A stretch of DNA of 64,000 bases from SG8-30 sp963695085. GTDB lineage: Bacteria > Pseudomonadota > Gammaproteobacteria > Steroidobacterales > Steroidobacteraceae. The stretch lies in contig CAVOFV010000004.1 in assembly GCA_963695085.1 (NCBI GenBank), positions 53,263-117,262 on the forward strand, written 5' to 3'. Positions 43,796-52,335 of this stretch are shown in pieces. The translations under genes and the position numbers were made by a program. Within the stretch, counting starts at the first letter, position 1. Each line of letters begins with the position of its first letter. Below the pieces are notes generated by a model. That model was not told the DNA's origin and did no database searches. It saw only the letters and a program-made list of their open reading frames with translations.

Positions 43796-44914
43796 TCAGA
43801 ACGGCCGGACCGTCACCCAGCGCGTGGCCGGGTAGCCTTCGAACATCTTGGCCAGGATCGCGTGGGCGGCCTCCGGCTTGCGCGTGTCGTTGCTGGTCAT
43901 GCCGAACAGCTCGCCGCCCTGCATGGAGTTGAGCCACACGATGTTGCCGGTGCGCAGGTCGACGATGCCGGCCGCCACGTAGGTGCCGCCGCCCGGCACA
44001 TAGACGCCGGTGCCGGCCGCCAGTATCTGCATGAACGTCGTGCCGCCGGTCGGCTTGATCTGGCCGCCGCCCAGGATGAAGGCGTAGTCCGCGCCCGAGG
44101 CGTCGGCCAGGAACGCCAGCCCGTCGCCCAGCGTGTAGTCGAAATTGACCTTCTTGTCCTCCCAGGCCTTGCCGCCCAGGTGCACCACGCCGGTGACCGT
44201 GTCCGAGATGATCTTGAACAACTCGACGTGTTCGCGCAGTACGTCCTTGGCTGCGCCCTCGACGGCCGGCACCGCGACGATCTCGAAGCGGCTGTCCTGG
44301 CGCAGCATCTGGCCGGTCGCTTCCAGCAGGTTCGCGCGCGCCGCCGTGGTCCAGTCCGGCACCGCCTCCATGCCCGCCACCGAGCGCTCGTACACCGTGA
44401 ACTCGAGCGGCAGGATCAGCACACGCTTTGGCTCCGCGGCGACGGCGGTTGCAGGCGCCGCCTCGTCGGGCGGCATCACCGGCGCTTCGGGCATCGCCGC
44501 CTCGTCGGGCGGCATCACCGGCGCTTCGGGAATCGCTGCCTCTTCAGGCGGCATCACTGGCGCTGCAGGAACCGCGGCTTCGTCCGGCACGACCGCCTCG
44601 GACTCCGGCGCAGCGGCGGGCGGTTCCTCGCCGGGCATGGCTTCGACGCGCGGCGGCTCTTCTGCAGCAGCCGGCGGCGCGGGCGCCTCTGCGCCCGGCC
44701 CCATCAGCACAGGTGGTTCAGGCCGGCGCAACTCCGCCGGCGCGGCGGGCGCGGCGGGCTCGACGATTTCCGCGGGAGCCGCCGGCGGCGGCGGTTCCTC
44801 CGTCACCGTCAGCGCGGACGGTGGCGGTGGCGCCTGCTGCTGCGCAGCGGCCATGGACACGCCCAGGCACAGCGCGGCCGCAGCGAGTATCCGGGCCAGG
44901 GATGAGTAACGCAT
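43796..44914 (-). CDS. Exported Pro/Ala-rich protein with CsgG-like C-terminal domain
   Basis: A 372-residue protein. Signal peptide to about residue 24, then roughly 140 residues of Pro/Ala/Glu linker containing three tandem 13-residue repeats (PEAPVMPPDEAAM type). The C-terminal 200 residues begin KRVLILPLEF and include AARANLLEATGQML and VDLRTGNIVWLNSM, the pattern of CsgG/GNA1162-like envelope proteins. It likely spans the periplasm through the linker. It is the first gene of the unit with the M48 protease and the exported protein at 41999. Confidence 0.65.
   Translation of the reverse strand: MRYSSLARILAAAALCLGVSMAAAQQQAPPPPSALTVTEEPPPPAAPAEIVEPAAPAAPAELRRPEPPVLMGPGAEAPAPPAAAEEPPRVEAMPGEEPPAAAPESEAVVPDEAAVPAAPVMPPEEAAIPEAPVMPPDEAAMPEAPVMPPDEAAPATAVAAEPKRVLILPLEFTVYERSVAGMEAVPDWTTAARANLLEATGQMLRQDSRFEIVAVPAVEGAAKDVLREHVELFKIISDTVTGVVHLGGKAWEDKKVNFDYTLGDGLAFLADASGADYAFILGGGQIKPTGGTTFMQILAAGTGVYVPGGGTYVAAGIVDLRTGNIVWLNSMQGGELFGMTSNDTRKPEAAHAILAKMFEGYPATRWVTVRPF
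44460..44576 (-). repeat. Three tandem 39 bp repeats inside a coding region
   Basis: Units start at 44460, 44499 and 44538. The first two are nearly identical and the third has diverged. They encode the 13-residue Pro/Glu repeats of the linker in the CsgG-like protein. In-frame length keeps copy-number change harmless, so this is a candidate variable site. Confidence 0.75.
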
Positions 44915-45048
44915 CGCGGTACCCCTGTTGCCTATTGGAATTGGCGGGCAGCGATATCCTACTCTCGCCCCGGCCGCGCGCCAGAACCCGGCGTGTCCGG
45001 CGCCCTGGCCCGGCCGGCCGCGAGATGGGCGCACGATCGAGACCTGGT

Positions 45049-47229
45049 CTATTTCGGCGGGTCACCACTCCAGCGCATGCCGAGCTGGTCGAGCAGGAAC
45101 GACAGGATGTCCGTTTGCATTTCGATGCGGGTCGCCAGCGAGCTGCCCTGCCCGTGACCCGACTCGCGGTCGGTGCGCAACAGGATCGGCCGGTCTGAAC
45201 CGCTGGCGGCCTGCAGCGCGGCCGCCATCTTGCGCGAGTGCATCGGGTTGACGCGCCCGTCGGTGGCGCCCGTCAGCATCAGCATCGCCGGGTACGGTGC
45301 GCCCTGTGCGACGCGGTGATACGGCGAATACGCGTACAGCGCACGAAACTGGTCCGGGTCCTTCACCGTGCCGAACTCGGTGGTGTTGAACGAGCCGTTC
45401 GGGTCGAGCTCGACGCGCACCATGTCGTAGATGCCGACGGCGGAGACGACCGTGCGCGCGAGCTGTGGATGCTGGGTGATCGTCGCGCCCATCAGCAGGC
45501 CGCCGTTCGAGCCGCCCAGCAGCGCCAGCCCCTCATGCGAGGTGTAGCCGTGCGAGATCATGTAGTCCGCCGCGGCCTTGAAATCGTCGAACACGTTCTG
45601 CTTGTGCGTGAGGTTGCCCTCGAGGTGCCAGCGCTCGCCGTACTCGGCGCCGCCGCGGACATTGGCGACGGCATAGACGCCGCCCGCGTCGATCCACAGC
45701 CGCCACGTCGCGCCCAGGAACGCCGGCGTCATGTTCACGCCGTAGCCGCCGTAGCCGTACAGCAACACGGGATTCCTGCCGTCGAGCTTGATGCCCTTGC
45801 GGCGGATGATGTTGACCGGAATGTGCGTGCCGTCTTTCGAGACGGCGAACTCGCGCACCACTTCGCAATCGGCGAACGACACCGGCGAGCTGACGGCGAG
45901 CCTGGTTTCGGCCGATGCGCCGGTCCTGGCATTCCAGCTCGCGTAGTAGTACGGGCGCAGGTAGCTCGACACGGAATACAGCAGCTCGCCGCTCGCCAGC
46001 GGCTCGATGTCGCCGACCGCCGAGACCGGCGGAATGTCGATGCTGGCGGCGTTGCCGCCATCGTGGTCGAACACGCGCAGCCGGCTCGGGCCGCCGACGA
46101 TGTCGCGCACGATGAGCCGGTCGCGGGTCAGCGTCAGCGCATGCTGCTCGCCCTGCGACACGATGGCCGTGCCGCTTTCCGGCACGATGACCCTGGCCGC
46201 CGCGAAACCGCCGGTATACGGCGCCGCCAGCTTCACGACCTTGCCGTTCGGCGCGTCCTTGCGGCTGATGCCGTACAGCGCACCGTCCGGTCCCATGGTC
46301 GCCGCGACGATGCGGTCTTCGTATGTCGCGACCTGGGTGACCGCGCCCTGCGCGTGCAGCACGAAATGCTGCCACTCGCCGCCGTCGCCCAGCTGCACCG
46401 AGGCCAGCACGTCGCCGAGCCCATGGCTGTTGTCGAGGAAGATTTCGCCGGTGCGCGGGACGCCGTCCCGGGTGCCCAGCACCAGGCGGTCCCTGGCAGC
46501 GTCGGCGCCGAGCGTGTGGGCATAGGTCTGCTGGAAGAAGTGCCGGTCGGCCTCGGGCGTATCGTCGCCCGGGAAGCGCGTGTACCAGAACCCCTTGCCG
46601 TCCGCGAACCAGGCGACGCTGCCGCCGGCCGTCGGATACTGCACCCGCGGGATCGGCCGTTCGACCTGCTTGCCGGTCGCCACGTCATAGACATGCAGCG
46701 TGCCGTCCTCGCTGCCGTTCTTCGACAAGGACACCGCCACCCGCGAGCCGTCGGGCGACGCCACGTACCAGTCGATGGCGGTCAGTCCCTTGGCGTCCAG
46801 CGCATTCGGGTCGAGCACCGTCTTGCGACTGTCGGGGTCGGCCGCCGCATTCAGGGTCACGAGCATCGGCTGCTGGAGCTTCGGATCGAAGTACATCGCG
46901 AAGATGAACTTGCCGCGCGCCTGCAGCCCGTAGTGCGCAGGCGAGGTCGAGGTGATGAGGCGCGTGAGCTCCGCCTTGATCGACTCGCGGCCGGACAGCG
47001 CATCGAGGTAGGCCCGCGCGCGCGCGTTCTGCGCATCGCTCCACGCCTGCACCCTGGGGTCGTCCCAGTTCTCGAGCCAGCGGTAGGGATCCGCGACCGG
47101 CGTACCCTGCACGACATCGACCGTGTCGCCGCGGTCCGTGGCGGGCGCCGGCGGGACGCTGGCGGCGAACACGCCGGAGGCAAGCAAGGCGAGACCTGCG
47201 GCGATCAGCGGGCGAACGGTCAGCTTCAT
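45049..47229 (-). CDS. Prolyl oligopeptidase (S9A), exported
   Basis: A 726-residue enzyme. Signal peptide LIAAGLALLASGVFAA, then DPYRWLENWDDPRVQAWS typical of prolyl oligopeptidase, a beta propeller, and the catalytic domain with Ser574 in GGSNGGLLMG, Asp in GATDGRVNP and His in ESGHGQGSS. NVRGGAEYGERWH is another landmark. It likely cleaves proline-containing peptides in the periplasm. A second S9 enzyme of different subtype lies 3 kb away at 39669. Confidence 0.88.
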   Translation of the reverse strand: MKLTVRPLIAAGLALLASGVFAASVPPAPATDRGDTVDVVQGTPVADPYRWLENWDDPRVQAWSDAQNARARAYLDALSGRESIKAELTRLITSTSPAHYGLQARGKFIFAMYFDPKLQQPMLVTLNAAADPDSRKTVLDPNALDAKGLTAIDWYVASPDGSRVAVSLSKNGSEDGTLHVYDVATGKQVERPIPRVQYPTAGGSVAWFADGKGFWYTRFPGDDTPEADRHFFQQTYAHTLGADAARDRLVLGTRDGVPRTGEIFLDNSHGLGDVLASVQLGDGGEWQHFVLHAQGAVTQVATYEDRIVAATMGPDGALYGISRKDAPNGKVVKLAAPYTGGFAAARVIVPESGTAIVSQGEQHALTLTRDRLIVRDIVGGPSRLRVFDHDGGNAASIDIPPVSAVGDIEPLASGELLYSVSSYLRPYYYASWNARTGASAETRLAVSSPVSFADCEVVREFAVSKDGTHIPVNIIRRKGIKLDGRNPVLLYGYGGYGVNMTPAFLGATWRLWIDAGGVYAVANVRGGAEYGERWHLEGNLTHKQNVFDDFKAAADYMISHGYTSHEGLALLGGSNGGLLMGATITQHPQLARTVVSAVGIYDMVRVELDPNGSFNTTEFGTVKDPDQFRALYAYSPYHRVAQGAPYPAMLMLTGATDGRVNPMHSRKMAAALQAASGSDRPILLRTDRESGHGQGSSLATRIEMQTDILSFLLDQLGMRWSGDPPK

Positions 47230-47338
47230 CTCGAGAACTCCTCATTGGTGGCCGTACGGGCCTGCGGCTGCAAGGCCGCGGCCATCCAGGATGGCCTGCA
47301 AATGGTAATTCACTTCGATCGCAGCCGGGCCGGGTGGT

Positions 47339-47533
47339 TCAGCCGTCCGGGTCGAACACGTCCTCGATGGGCTGCTTGAACAGCCGCGCGATCCGAAATG
47401 CCAGCGGCAGGCCCGGATCGTACTTGCCGGTCTCGATGGCGTTCACCGTCTGCCGCGACACCTCGAGCCGCTCGGCCAGCGCCGCCTGCGACCACTCGCG
47501 TTCGGCGCGCAAAACGCGCAGGCGGTTCTTCAC
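47339..47533 (-). CDS. XRE-family transcriptional regulator
   Basis: A 64-residue single-domain helix-turn-helix protein: NRLRVLRAEREWSQAALAERL and EVSRQTVNAIETGKYDPGL match the short XRE regulators usually paired with a small membrane protein. The GTG start overlaps the stop of the 53-residue ORF upstream (GTGA). A consensus-like promoter with repeated operators lies at 47714-47779. Confidence 0.82.
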   Translation of the reverse strand: MKNRLRVLRAEREWSQAALAERLEVSRQTVNAIETGKYDPGLPLAFRIARLFKQPIEDVFDPDG

Positions 47534-47691
47534 CGGTAGCGCCTCATGCTGACCAGCTGGCCGGGCGCCCAGCCGATCATCATCACGACGATGGTGTCGC
47601 TGGCCTCGAGCCGGGGCGCGCCGGCGTGCCCGGGCAGCTGGCAGCCGGTCGCGAACACGACGCCCGCCTCGTCCATTGGTGTCTCAGTCAT
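47530..47691 (-). CDS. Small protein upstream of the XRE regulator
   Basis: A 53-residue frame (MTETPMDEAGVVFATG and on) ending in QLVSMRRYR. It is coupled to the XRE gene through a GTGA overlap and lies just after the promoter. Such regulators often sit beside a membrane protein, but this one has at most one weak hydrophobic segment (DTIVVMMIGW). It may be a real small protein or a shortened remnant of that partner. Confidence 0.45.
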   Translation of the reverse strand: MTETPMDEAGVVFATGCQLPGHAGAPRLEASDTIVVMMIGWAPGQLVSMRRYR

Positions 47692-47713
47692 GACCCCGAT
47701 CCCCGGTATCGCG

Positions 47714-47779
47714 CTGTAAAGTACGCTTGACAGACGTGACTGTAGAGCACGCTTTACTTTGTGTCAAGTATCATTGACA
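47714..47779 (-). promoter_or_regulatory. Promoter and operators of the XRE unit
   Basis: Read on the minus strand, TTGACA (47767-47762), a 17 bp spacer and TACAGT (47744-47739) form a near-consensus promoter. Two direct repeats of 18 bp, starting CTGTA on the plus strand at 47714 and 47740 (15 of 18 alike), cover the -10 region and the start. TGTCAA and TTGACA at 47762-47779 form an inverted repeat over the -35. Autoregulation by the XRE protein is likely. Confidence 0.68.
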
Positions 47780-47912
47780 TATGAGAATTGTCGGACAATG
47801 TGAAAATACGCGAGAATAACAGCCGGAACCGGCCGGCAAGCGCTGCGGGAGTATGATGCGCCTCGACCGCGGATCCTCGCGGCCGCGTGACGAATTAGAG
47901 TAAGGGGGATAC

Positions 47913-48686
47913 ATGAAGATGATCAAGACTGCCGCATTCGCGGCGGCTGCCACGCTTGCGCTCGCGGCCTGCCAACCGGCCGGCCAGCCCAACGCGGAAG
48001 AGCTGGCGGCCATCCAGGCGGTCAACGGCGCCTGGGCCGGCCACTACAACGCCGGCGACGCCGACGCCGTCGCCAACCTGTACTGGGAAGACGCCTCGCT
48101 GATGGCGCCCGGCGCGCCGGCCAGCAGCGGGCGCGACGCGATCCGCGCGTCCATCGCCGCCGACATCGAGGGCGCGAAGGCCGCCGGCCTGACCATGAAC
48201 ATCGAGCACGGCCCGATCAACGTGTCCGGTACGCGAGCCTGGCAGGAAGGGGCTTTCCGGGTCACCGACGCTTCCGGGGCGACGGTAGATGCCGGCAAAT
48301 ACCTCTCGGTGCTGGAGAAGCGCGACGGCGCGTGGCGGCTCGTTCGCGACATCTACAACTCGGACGGAAAGCCCGCCCCGGCGGACCTGGGAGCGCCCGA
48401 CTCCGTGACGGCGGATCCGGCGCACTACCAGGTCGAGTTCGAGAACGACAAGGTGCGCGTGGTGCGCATCCATTACGGGCCGAAGGAGAAGTCGGTCATG
48501 CACTCGCACCCGGCGGGCGTGGTCGTATTCCTGAGCGATCTCGACGGGCAGTTCACGATGCCCGACGGCACCATCCAGGCAACAAAAGCCAAGGCCGGCA
48601 CGGTAGCCTGGTCTGACGCGATGGCTCACAATCCGGAGAATCTCGGCAACAAGCCGCTCGAGGTCCTTCACATCGATATCAAGTAG
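47913..48686 (+). CDS. Lipoprotein with DUF4440-like and cupin domains
   Basis: A 257-residue protein. The signal ends in LALAAC. Residues 30-150 (EELAAIQAVNGAWAGHYNAGD and on) are a DUF4440/SnoaL-like cone. Residues 165-257 form a cupin barrel: RVVRIHYGPKEKSVMHSHPAG holds the metal-binding His pair. The fusion of the two domains on a lipoprotein is odd; ligand unknown. A GGGGG ribosome site precedes the start. It is not the same as the shorter SnoaL lipoprotein at 25716, though the N-domain is similar. Confidence 0.75.
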   Translation: MKMIKTAAFAAAATLALAACQPAGQPNAEELAAIQAVNGAWAGHYNAGDADAVANLYWEDASLMAPGAPASSGRDAIRASIAADIEGAKAAGLTMNIEHGPINVSGTRAWQEGAFRVTDASGATVDAGKYLSVLEKRDGAWRLVRDIYNSDGKPAPADLGAPDSVTADPAHYQVEFENDKVRVVRIHYGPKEKSVMHSHPAGVVVFLSDLDGQFTMPDGTIQATKAKAGTVAWSDAMAHNPENLGNKPLEVLHIDIK

Positions 48687-48744
48687 CACCGGTCGCCGCG
48701 CAGCGCTCGCGCTGCCGGCGGACGGTTGACGTTTCGACGCAGTC

Positions 48745-48777
48745 AAAGCCCCGGCGGTTGCCGCCGGGGCTTTTCTT
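48745..48777. terminator. Bidirectional intrinsic terminator
   Basis: A perfect 13 bp stem (48745-48757 with 48761-48773), 3-base loop, TTT flanking on one strand and AAA on the other. It ends both the cupin lipoprotein and the convergent PEBP gene. Confidence 0.85.
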
Positions 48778-48812
48778 TACTGCAGGTTGCCAACAGGCCG
48801 CTGCGGCCGGCG

Positions 48813-49286
48813 TCAGTCTTTCTGGTAGGTGCCCATCAGTTCGGCCTTGCCGAGCACGTGCCCTTCCATCGCCTTCTCGAGCTCGGCCTTGGTCGGCGAT
48901 TTCAGGTCCGGCAGCATGGCATTCAGCGCATACAGCTTGTGGAAGTAGCGATGCCGCCCGATCGGCGGGCACGGACCCCCGTAGCCGGTGCGCTTCCAGT
49001 CGTTCTTGCCCTGCAGCGTGCCGGCCGGCAACGCGTTGGGCGGGACCGCTTCCTTCAGCAAGGTCGCTTCAGGCGGGATGTTGTAGAGCACCCAGTGCAC
49101 CCAGGTCATCTTGGGCGCCTTCGGGTCCGGCGCGTCCGGGTCGTCCACGATCAGCGCCAGGCTCCTGGTGCCCTTCGGCAGTCCGCTCCAGGCGAGCGCG
49201 GGCGAGATGTCCTTGCCCTGGCAGGTGTAGAGCTTCGGGATCGCGCCTTCGTGGCTGAACGCCGGCGAGGTCAATGCGAGTGCCAT
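48813..49286 (-). CDS. YbhB/YbcL-type PEBP family protein
   Basis: A 157-residue phosphatidylethanolamine-binding-protein-like protein. ALIVDDPDAPDPKAPKMTWVHW and the later IGRHRYFHKLYAL are the two family motifs that form the anion-binding pocket. Starting at 49286 puts a GGAG site 8 bp upstream; an ATG at 49301 is also possible. It has no signal peptide. Bacterial members have no settled role; they may bind small phospho-compounds. Confidence 0.85.
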   Translation of the reverse strand: MALALTSPAFSHEGAIPKLYTCQGKDISPALAWSGLPKGTRSLALIVDDPDAPDPKAPKMTWVHWVLYNIPPEATLLKEAVPPNALPAGTLQGKNDWKRTGYGGPCPPIGRHRYFHKLYALNAMLPDLKSPTKAELEKAMEGHVLGKAELMGTYQKD

Positions 49287-49454
49287 GACGATCTCCAGCA
49301 TGGTGGTTGTGCTTGGTCGGCGAATGCGCCGCTCAGGATACTCCGCTCAGGTCGCGCCGGGAGTACGTGCGGTCTGCAATGAGCGCCCTGGAACTTGTCT
49401 GAAACAACATGCAAGCGGACGCTACGGCAGCGCCCTCCGGCCAGCTCTAGCATC

Positions 49455-49997
49455 TTAGATATCGGCCGTGAACCCGATCGGACGGGACTTCGGGGCCGGC
49501 GGCGTCATCAGCGCGCGGATTGCCCGGTAGACCTCCTCGAACTGCTTGCGGGTACCGGCATCCAGCGTGGCAACGGATTTCTCCAGCGCCTCGAGCTTGC
49601 GAGCGAGGTCCTCGTTCGCGGCCAGGACTTCCCGCAGCTTCACGAACGCACGCACGACGTACACCGACATCTGCACCGCGCGCGGGCTGTTGAGCACGGT
49701 CGCCGCCATGATCGCGCCGTGCTCGGTGAAGGCCAGCGGTAGATATCGTGGATCGCGATGCTTTTGTGAACCGCCTGCAATTTGCAGGCGGTTATCACGT
49801 AACTCTCTGAGTTTTAGGCGAAACACGAAGTCTGGCGGGAACTTCGCACGATTGCGACGAACTTGCTGATTCAGCCGTTCCGTTGGCACTCCGTAGAGCT
49901 TGGCCAGGTCCGCATCCAGCAGCACCCGCTGCCCGCGCAGCACCAGGATGCGCGACGAGATGTCGGCTGGGACAACGGCCGTTGATTTCGGTGCCAT
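49455..49997 (-). CDS. ORF6N domain protein
   Basis: A 180-residue protein. Residues 11-95 form an ORF6N domain: VLRGQRVLLDADLAKLYGV, FPPDFVFRLK and LPLAFTEHGAIMAATVLN. This DNA-binding-like domain is typical of phage antirepressors and of orphan chromosomal copies. The C-terminal part is a coiled coil (ANEDLARKLEALEKSVATLDA). Codon use resembles that of its neighbours. It lies beside the accessory region at 50-57 kb and may mark its edge. Confidence 0.85.
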   Translation of the reverse strand: MAPKSTAVVPADISSRILVLRGQRVLLDADLAKLYGVPTERLNQQVRRNRAKFPPDFVFRLKLRELRDNRLQIAGGSQKHRDPRYLPLAFTEHGAIMAATVLNSPRAVQMSVYVVRAFVKLREVLAANEDLARKLEALEKSVATLDAGTRKQFEEVYRAIRALMTPPAPKSRPIGFTADI

Positions 49998-50131
49998 GCC
50001 GCTGCATTGTCAGCCCGCGCACAGTCGGACGGCTGGCGAGAATCTGCCGGTAGTCGATTGAAACGCCGCGGCGTGTCCGGTGAAGGCGGGCGAGAAGGGA
50101 ACTCGGTCCATTCTGCACCGCTGCCGCGGCG

Positions 50132-50461
50132 CTAGATGAGGGTGAACCCCACTGCCTTGTTGACCGTCGTGCGCACCGTGCCGACCGCGGCATTGATCGC
50201 TGCCTCGGCGGTCAGCAACCCGAGCCCTTCGACCGTGAGCAGCACGGCCTTGGCGGAGTTGCGCTGCATCCCGAGCAGCAGCCTCGCCTCCTTCGGCGAT
50301 ATGTCCCCGGCCAGGCGCAGCTTCTCGATCATGGCCAGCGTCTCGGCCGTCTTCCTCGCCTCGGCCGTCGCGTACTCCTTGATGACCGGCCACTGCTTCC
50401 TGAGCTTGCCGCGAGCCGCCGTGACCATCGCCTGGGTCAGTGCCCCGATATCGAGTGCCAT
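50132..50461 (-). CDS. Small helical protein of the patatin operon
   Basis: A 109-residue, Ala-rich helical protein (LDIGALTQAMVTAARGKL near the start and LLTAEAAINAAVGTV near the end). No known motif. It follows the lipoprotein by 3 bp and is the last of a three-gene unit that begins with the patatin gene. The C-terminal half could be an amphipathic membrane-binding helix. Function unknown. Confidence 0.6.
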   Translation of the reverse strand: MALDIGALTQAMVTAARGKLRKQWPVIKEYATAEARKTAETLAMIEKLRLAGDISPKEARLLLGMQRNSAKAVLLTVEGLGLLTAEAAINAAVGTVRTTVNKAVGFTLI

Positions 50462-50464
50462 GAT

Positions 50465-50974
50465 CTACTCCTCCTTGCGGAAGTCCCGTTTTGCCAGTTC
50501 GAGCTTGAGGATCGCGCGGATGTTCTGCTCGATGATCCCCCGGTTCAGTTGCACCTGCCCGGCGCTCAGGCAGCGGTCGCCCGGCCGGCGTATCTCGCGC
50601 CCGGCCTCGGTCGGGGCGTAGCGCTCCCGCTGCTGCTCGCGCAGCATCCCCAGCGACGACTGCAGCAGCTTCAGCTGCTCCACCGTCAGCGAGTTCTGCT
50701 CCCGTGCTTCATTGCGCAGGATCAGCACGCGCATTCCGCTGTCCAGCTCCTCGTGGAACGTCGTGAATCGTTCCGGCCTGCACTGCTCGGTCAGTGTGTC
50801 GAGCCCCGGTGGTTCCGCGGCCAGCGCCTCGAGTTGCCCGAGATGGCGTTCGATGCTTCGTTGTATGTCCGTGATGCCACGGTCCGTGACCTCATCGTAC
50901 TGGCTGACCCACTGGACCTGGCAACCGGCCAGCCAGACTGCCGCCAGCGCGCATCCCACTAACCATCGCCGCAT
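50465..50974 (-). CDS. Lipoprotein of the patatin operon
   Basis: A 169-residue protein with signal and lipobox AVWLAGC at the N-terminus. The mature part is helical (ITDIQRSIERHLGQLEALAA and SLTVEQLKLLQSSLGMLREQ), lacking recognised motifs. Its stop is 3 bp before the next gene and its start 30 bp after the patatin gene, so the three are one operon. An envelope partner of the phospholipase is the likely role. Confidence 0.65.
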   Translation of the reverse strand: MRRWLVGCALAAVWLAGCQVQWVSQYDEVTDRGITDIQRSIERHLGQLEALAAEPPGLDTLTEQCRPERFTTFHEELDSGMRVLILRNEAREQNSLTVEQLKLLQSSLGMLREQQRERYAPTEAGREIRRPGDRCLSAGQVQLNRGIIEQNIRAILKLELAKRDFRKEE

Positions 50975-51004
50975 GGGCCTGCCTCCTCTTGCCGGATGCC
51001 CGGC

Positions 51005-52018
51005 TTACTTCGCCCGCTTGAGTTCCGCCGCGTACTCGTCGATCCGGCTGGTCAGCAACGCCGCTGAGTGGCGCGTCAGCACGGCCATTTCGGCATCGCT
51101 CAGCTTCTTGAGATTGGTGCGCACCGCGGAGGCGAACGCGGCGTCCCCCGGCTGCGCCTCACCCTTCTTGCTGTCGATCGAGAACCACAGCCCCTTGGGT
51201 TTCTGGTTGGCCTTCTCACTCAGCTCGAGCCGCTTGAACTGCAGGCCCCGCACCTGCTCCATCAGGATGCCGATCGACTCCTTCAGCACGATCGAGCCCC
51301 ATTCGGTCGGCCGGTCCTCGATCTCGAACGGCTTGCCCGCATCGCTGATCAGCGCATAGTCCAGCGCGTTGCGGTCGCGGAACACGGGGTTGGCGCCGAG
51401 GTTGTCATACACCCCGCCGTCGGTGAGGGTGATGTAGTCCACGTCCGGGACGTTGTAGTCCTTCTTCTTGAGCTTGAGTGGCGGGAACACCGGCGGGAAC
51501 GCCGATGAAGCGGCCACCGCCCTGGCCAGCGAAAACGCCTTCGCAGGCCGGGTCCCCAGTTCATGCTCGCCCATCTCGGCGCCCTTGTTCTCGCCGGTGA
51601 CGAAGAAGAACATGTTGCCGCTGGCGAGGTTCGTTGCATTCAGGTACAGCCGTGGCCCGCCATCGAGGTCGGCCAGCGTCTTCTTCTTGAACAGGTCCCG
51701 GTCATAGGTCTCGGCGAGCTTGTCGAGCCGGGACTCGAACGGATTGAGGACGCCCGCGATCACCGAGGACACCGCAATGGAGGCCGTCTTGAGGTATGTC
51801 TCCAGCCGGTCGAGGGCCTTGTCGTCCCCCCAGTTCGCGGCCAGGAACCCGCCCGCGATGCTGCCGCCGCTCACGCACGACAGCATGTCGAGCTTCCACA
51901 GGATGCCCATCGACTGCAGCTTCCTGAAGACGCCCAGATGAAATGCCGTGGCGCGGAACCCGCCACCCGACAGTGCCAGCCCGATCCGCTTCTTCTTCCC
52001 GTCAATCGAGATACTCAT
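51005..52018 (-). CDS. Patatin-like phospholipase
   Basis: A 337-residue protein. RIGLALSGGGFRATAFHLGV (oxyanion loop, residues 11-30), the nucleophile Ser53 in SGGSIAG, and the Asp of LTDGGVYDN form the Ser/Asp dyad. It hydrolyses acyl chains from lipids. No signal peptide, so it acts inside the cell or is delivered by another system. Patatins serve as effectors in several defence and contact systems. The start at 52018 has an AGGAGGA site; the frame extends to 52075. First gene of the unit with a lipoprotein and a small protein. Confidence 0.88.
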   Translation of the reverse strand: MSISIDGKKKRIGLALSGGGFRATAFHLGVFRKLQSMGILWKLDMLSCVSGGSIAGGFLAANWGDDKALDRLETYLKTASIAVSSVIAGVLNPFESRLDKLAETYDRDLFKKKTLADLDGGPRLYLNATNLASGNMFFFVTGENKGAEMGEHELGTRPAKAFSLARAVAASSAFPPVFPPLKLKKKDYNVPDVDYITLTDGGVYDNLGANPVFRDRNALDYALISDAGKPFEIEDRPTEWGSIVLKESIGILMEQVRGLQFKRLELSEKANQKPKGLWFSIDSKKGEAQPGDAAFASAVRTNLKKLSDAEMAVLTRHSAALLTSRIDEYAAELKRAK

Positions 52019-52215
52019 GAGGTCCTCCTGTTGACCGGCGATGCATGAGCCTGGTGTCAGCAGCGATACGACCACTCATGTCGTCCCCAGTCATCTTTCA
52101 CCTTGCCGGTCATCCCGCGCCTGGGCGGGATGTCCGGACAGTTCACCACTCCCGGCACATCGCGCGCATCGCATGTCCCTCGGCGCGCCACCACGGCCGG
52201 CCACGGGTTCGCAAT

Positions 52216-52335
52216 TCAGTCCACTCGCGATCCCGTCGACTGGCCGATCCGGAAGATCACCAACTCGGCCGGCTTGAGCGGCGCCACCCCAACTTCGCAC
52301 ACCAGCCGTCCGGCGTCGAGGTCAGCCTGGGTCAT
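52216..52335 (-). CDS. Short ORF matching the C-terminus of contractile tail sheath proteins
   Basis: A 39-residue frame, MTQADLDAGRLVCEVG followed by VAPLKPAELVIFRIGQS. The phrase GRLxCExGVAPxKPAExVIFRI is the closing strand of phage and injection-system tail sheath proteins. The ATG lies 14 bp inside the end of the gene at 52322, in another frame. It may be a relic of a sheath gene, or a real small protein adapting the sheath closing strand. There is no complete sheath here. Confidence 0.55.
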   Translation of the reverse strand: MTQADLDAGRLVCEVGVAPLKPAELVIFRIGQSTGSRVD

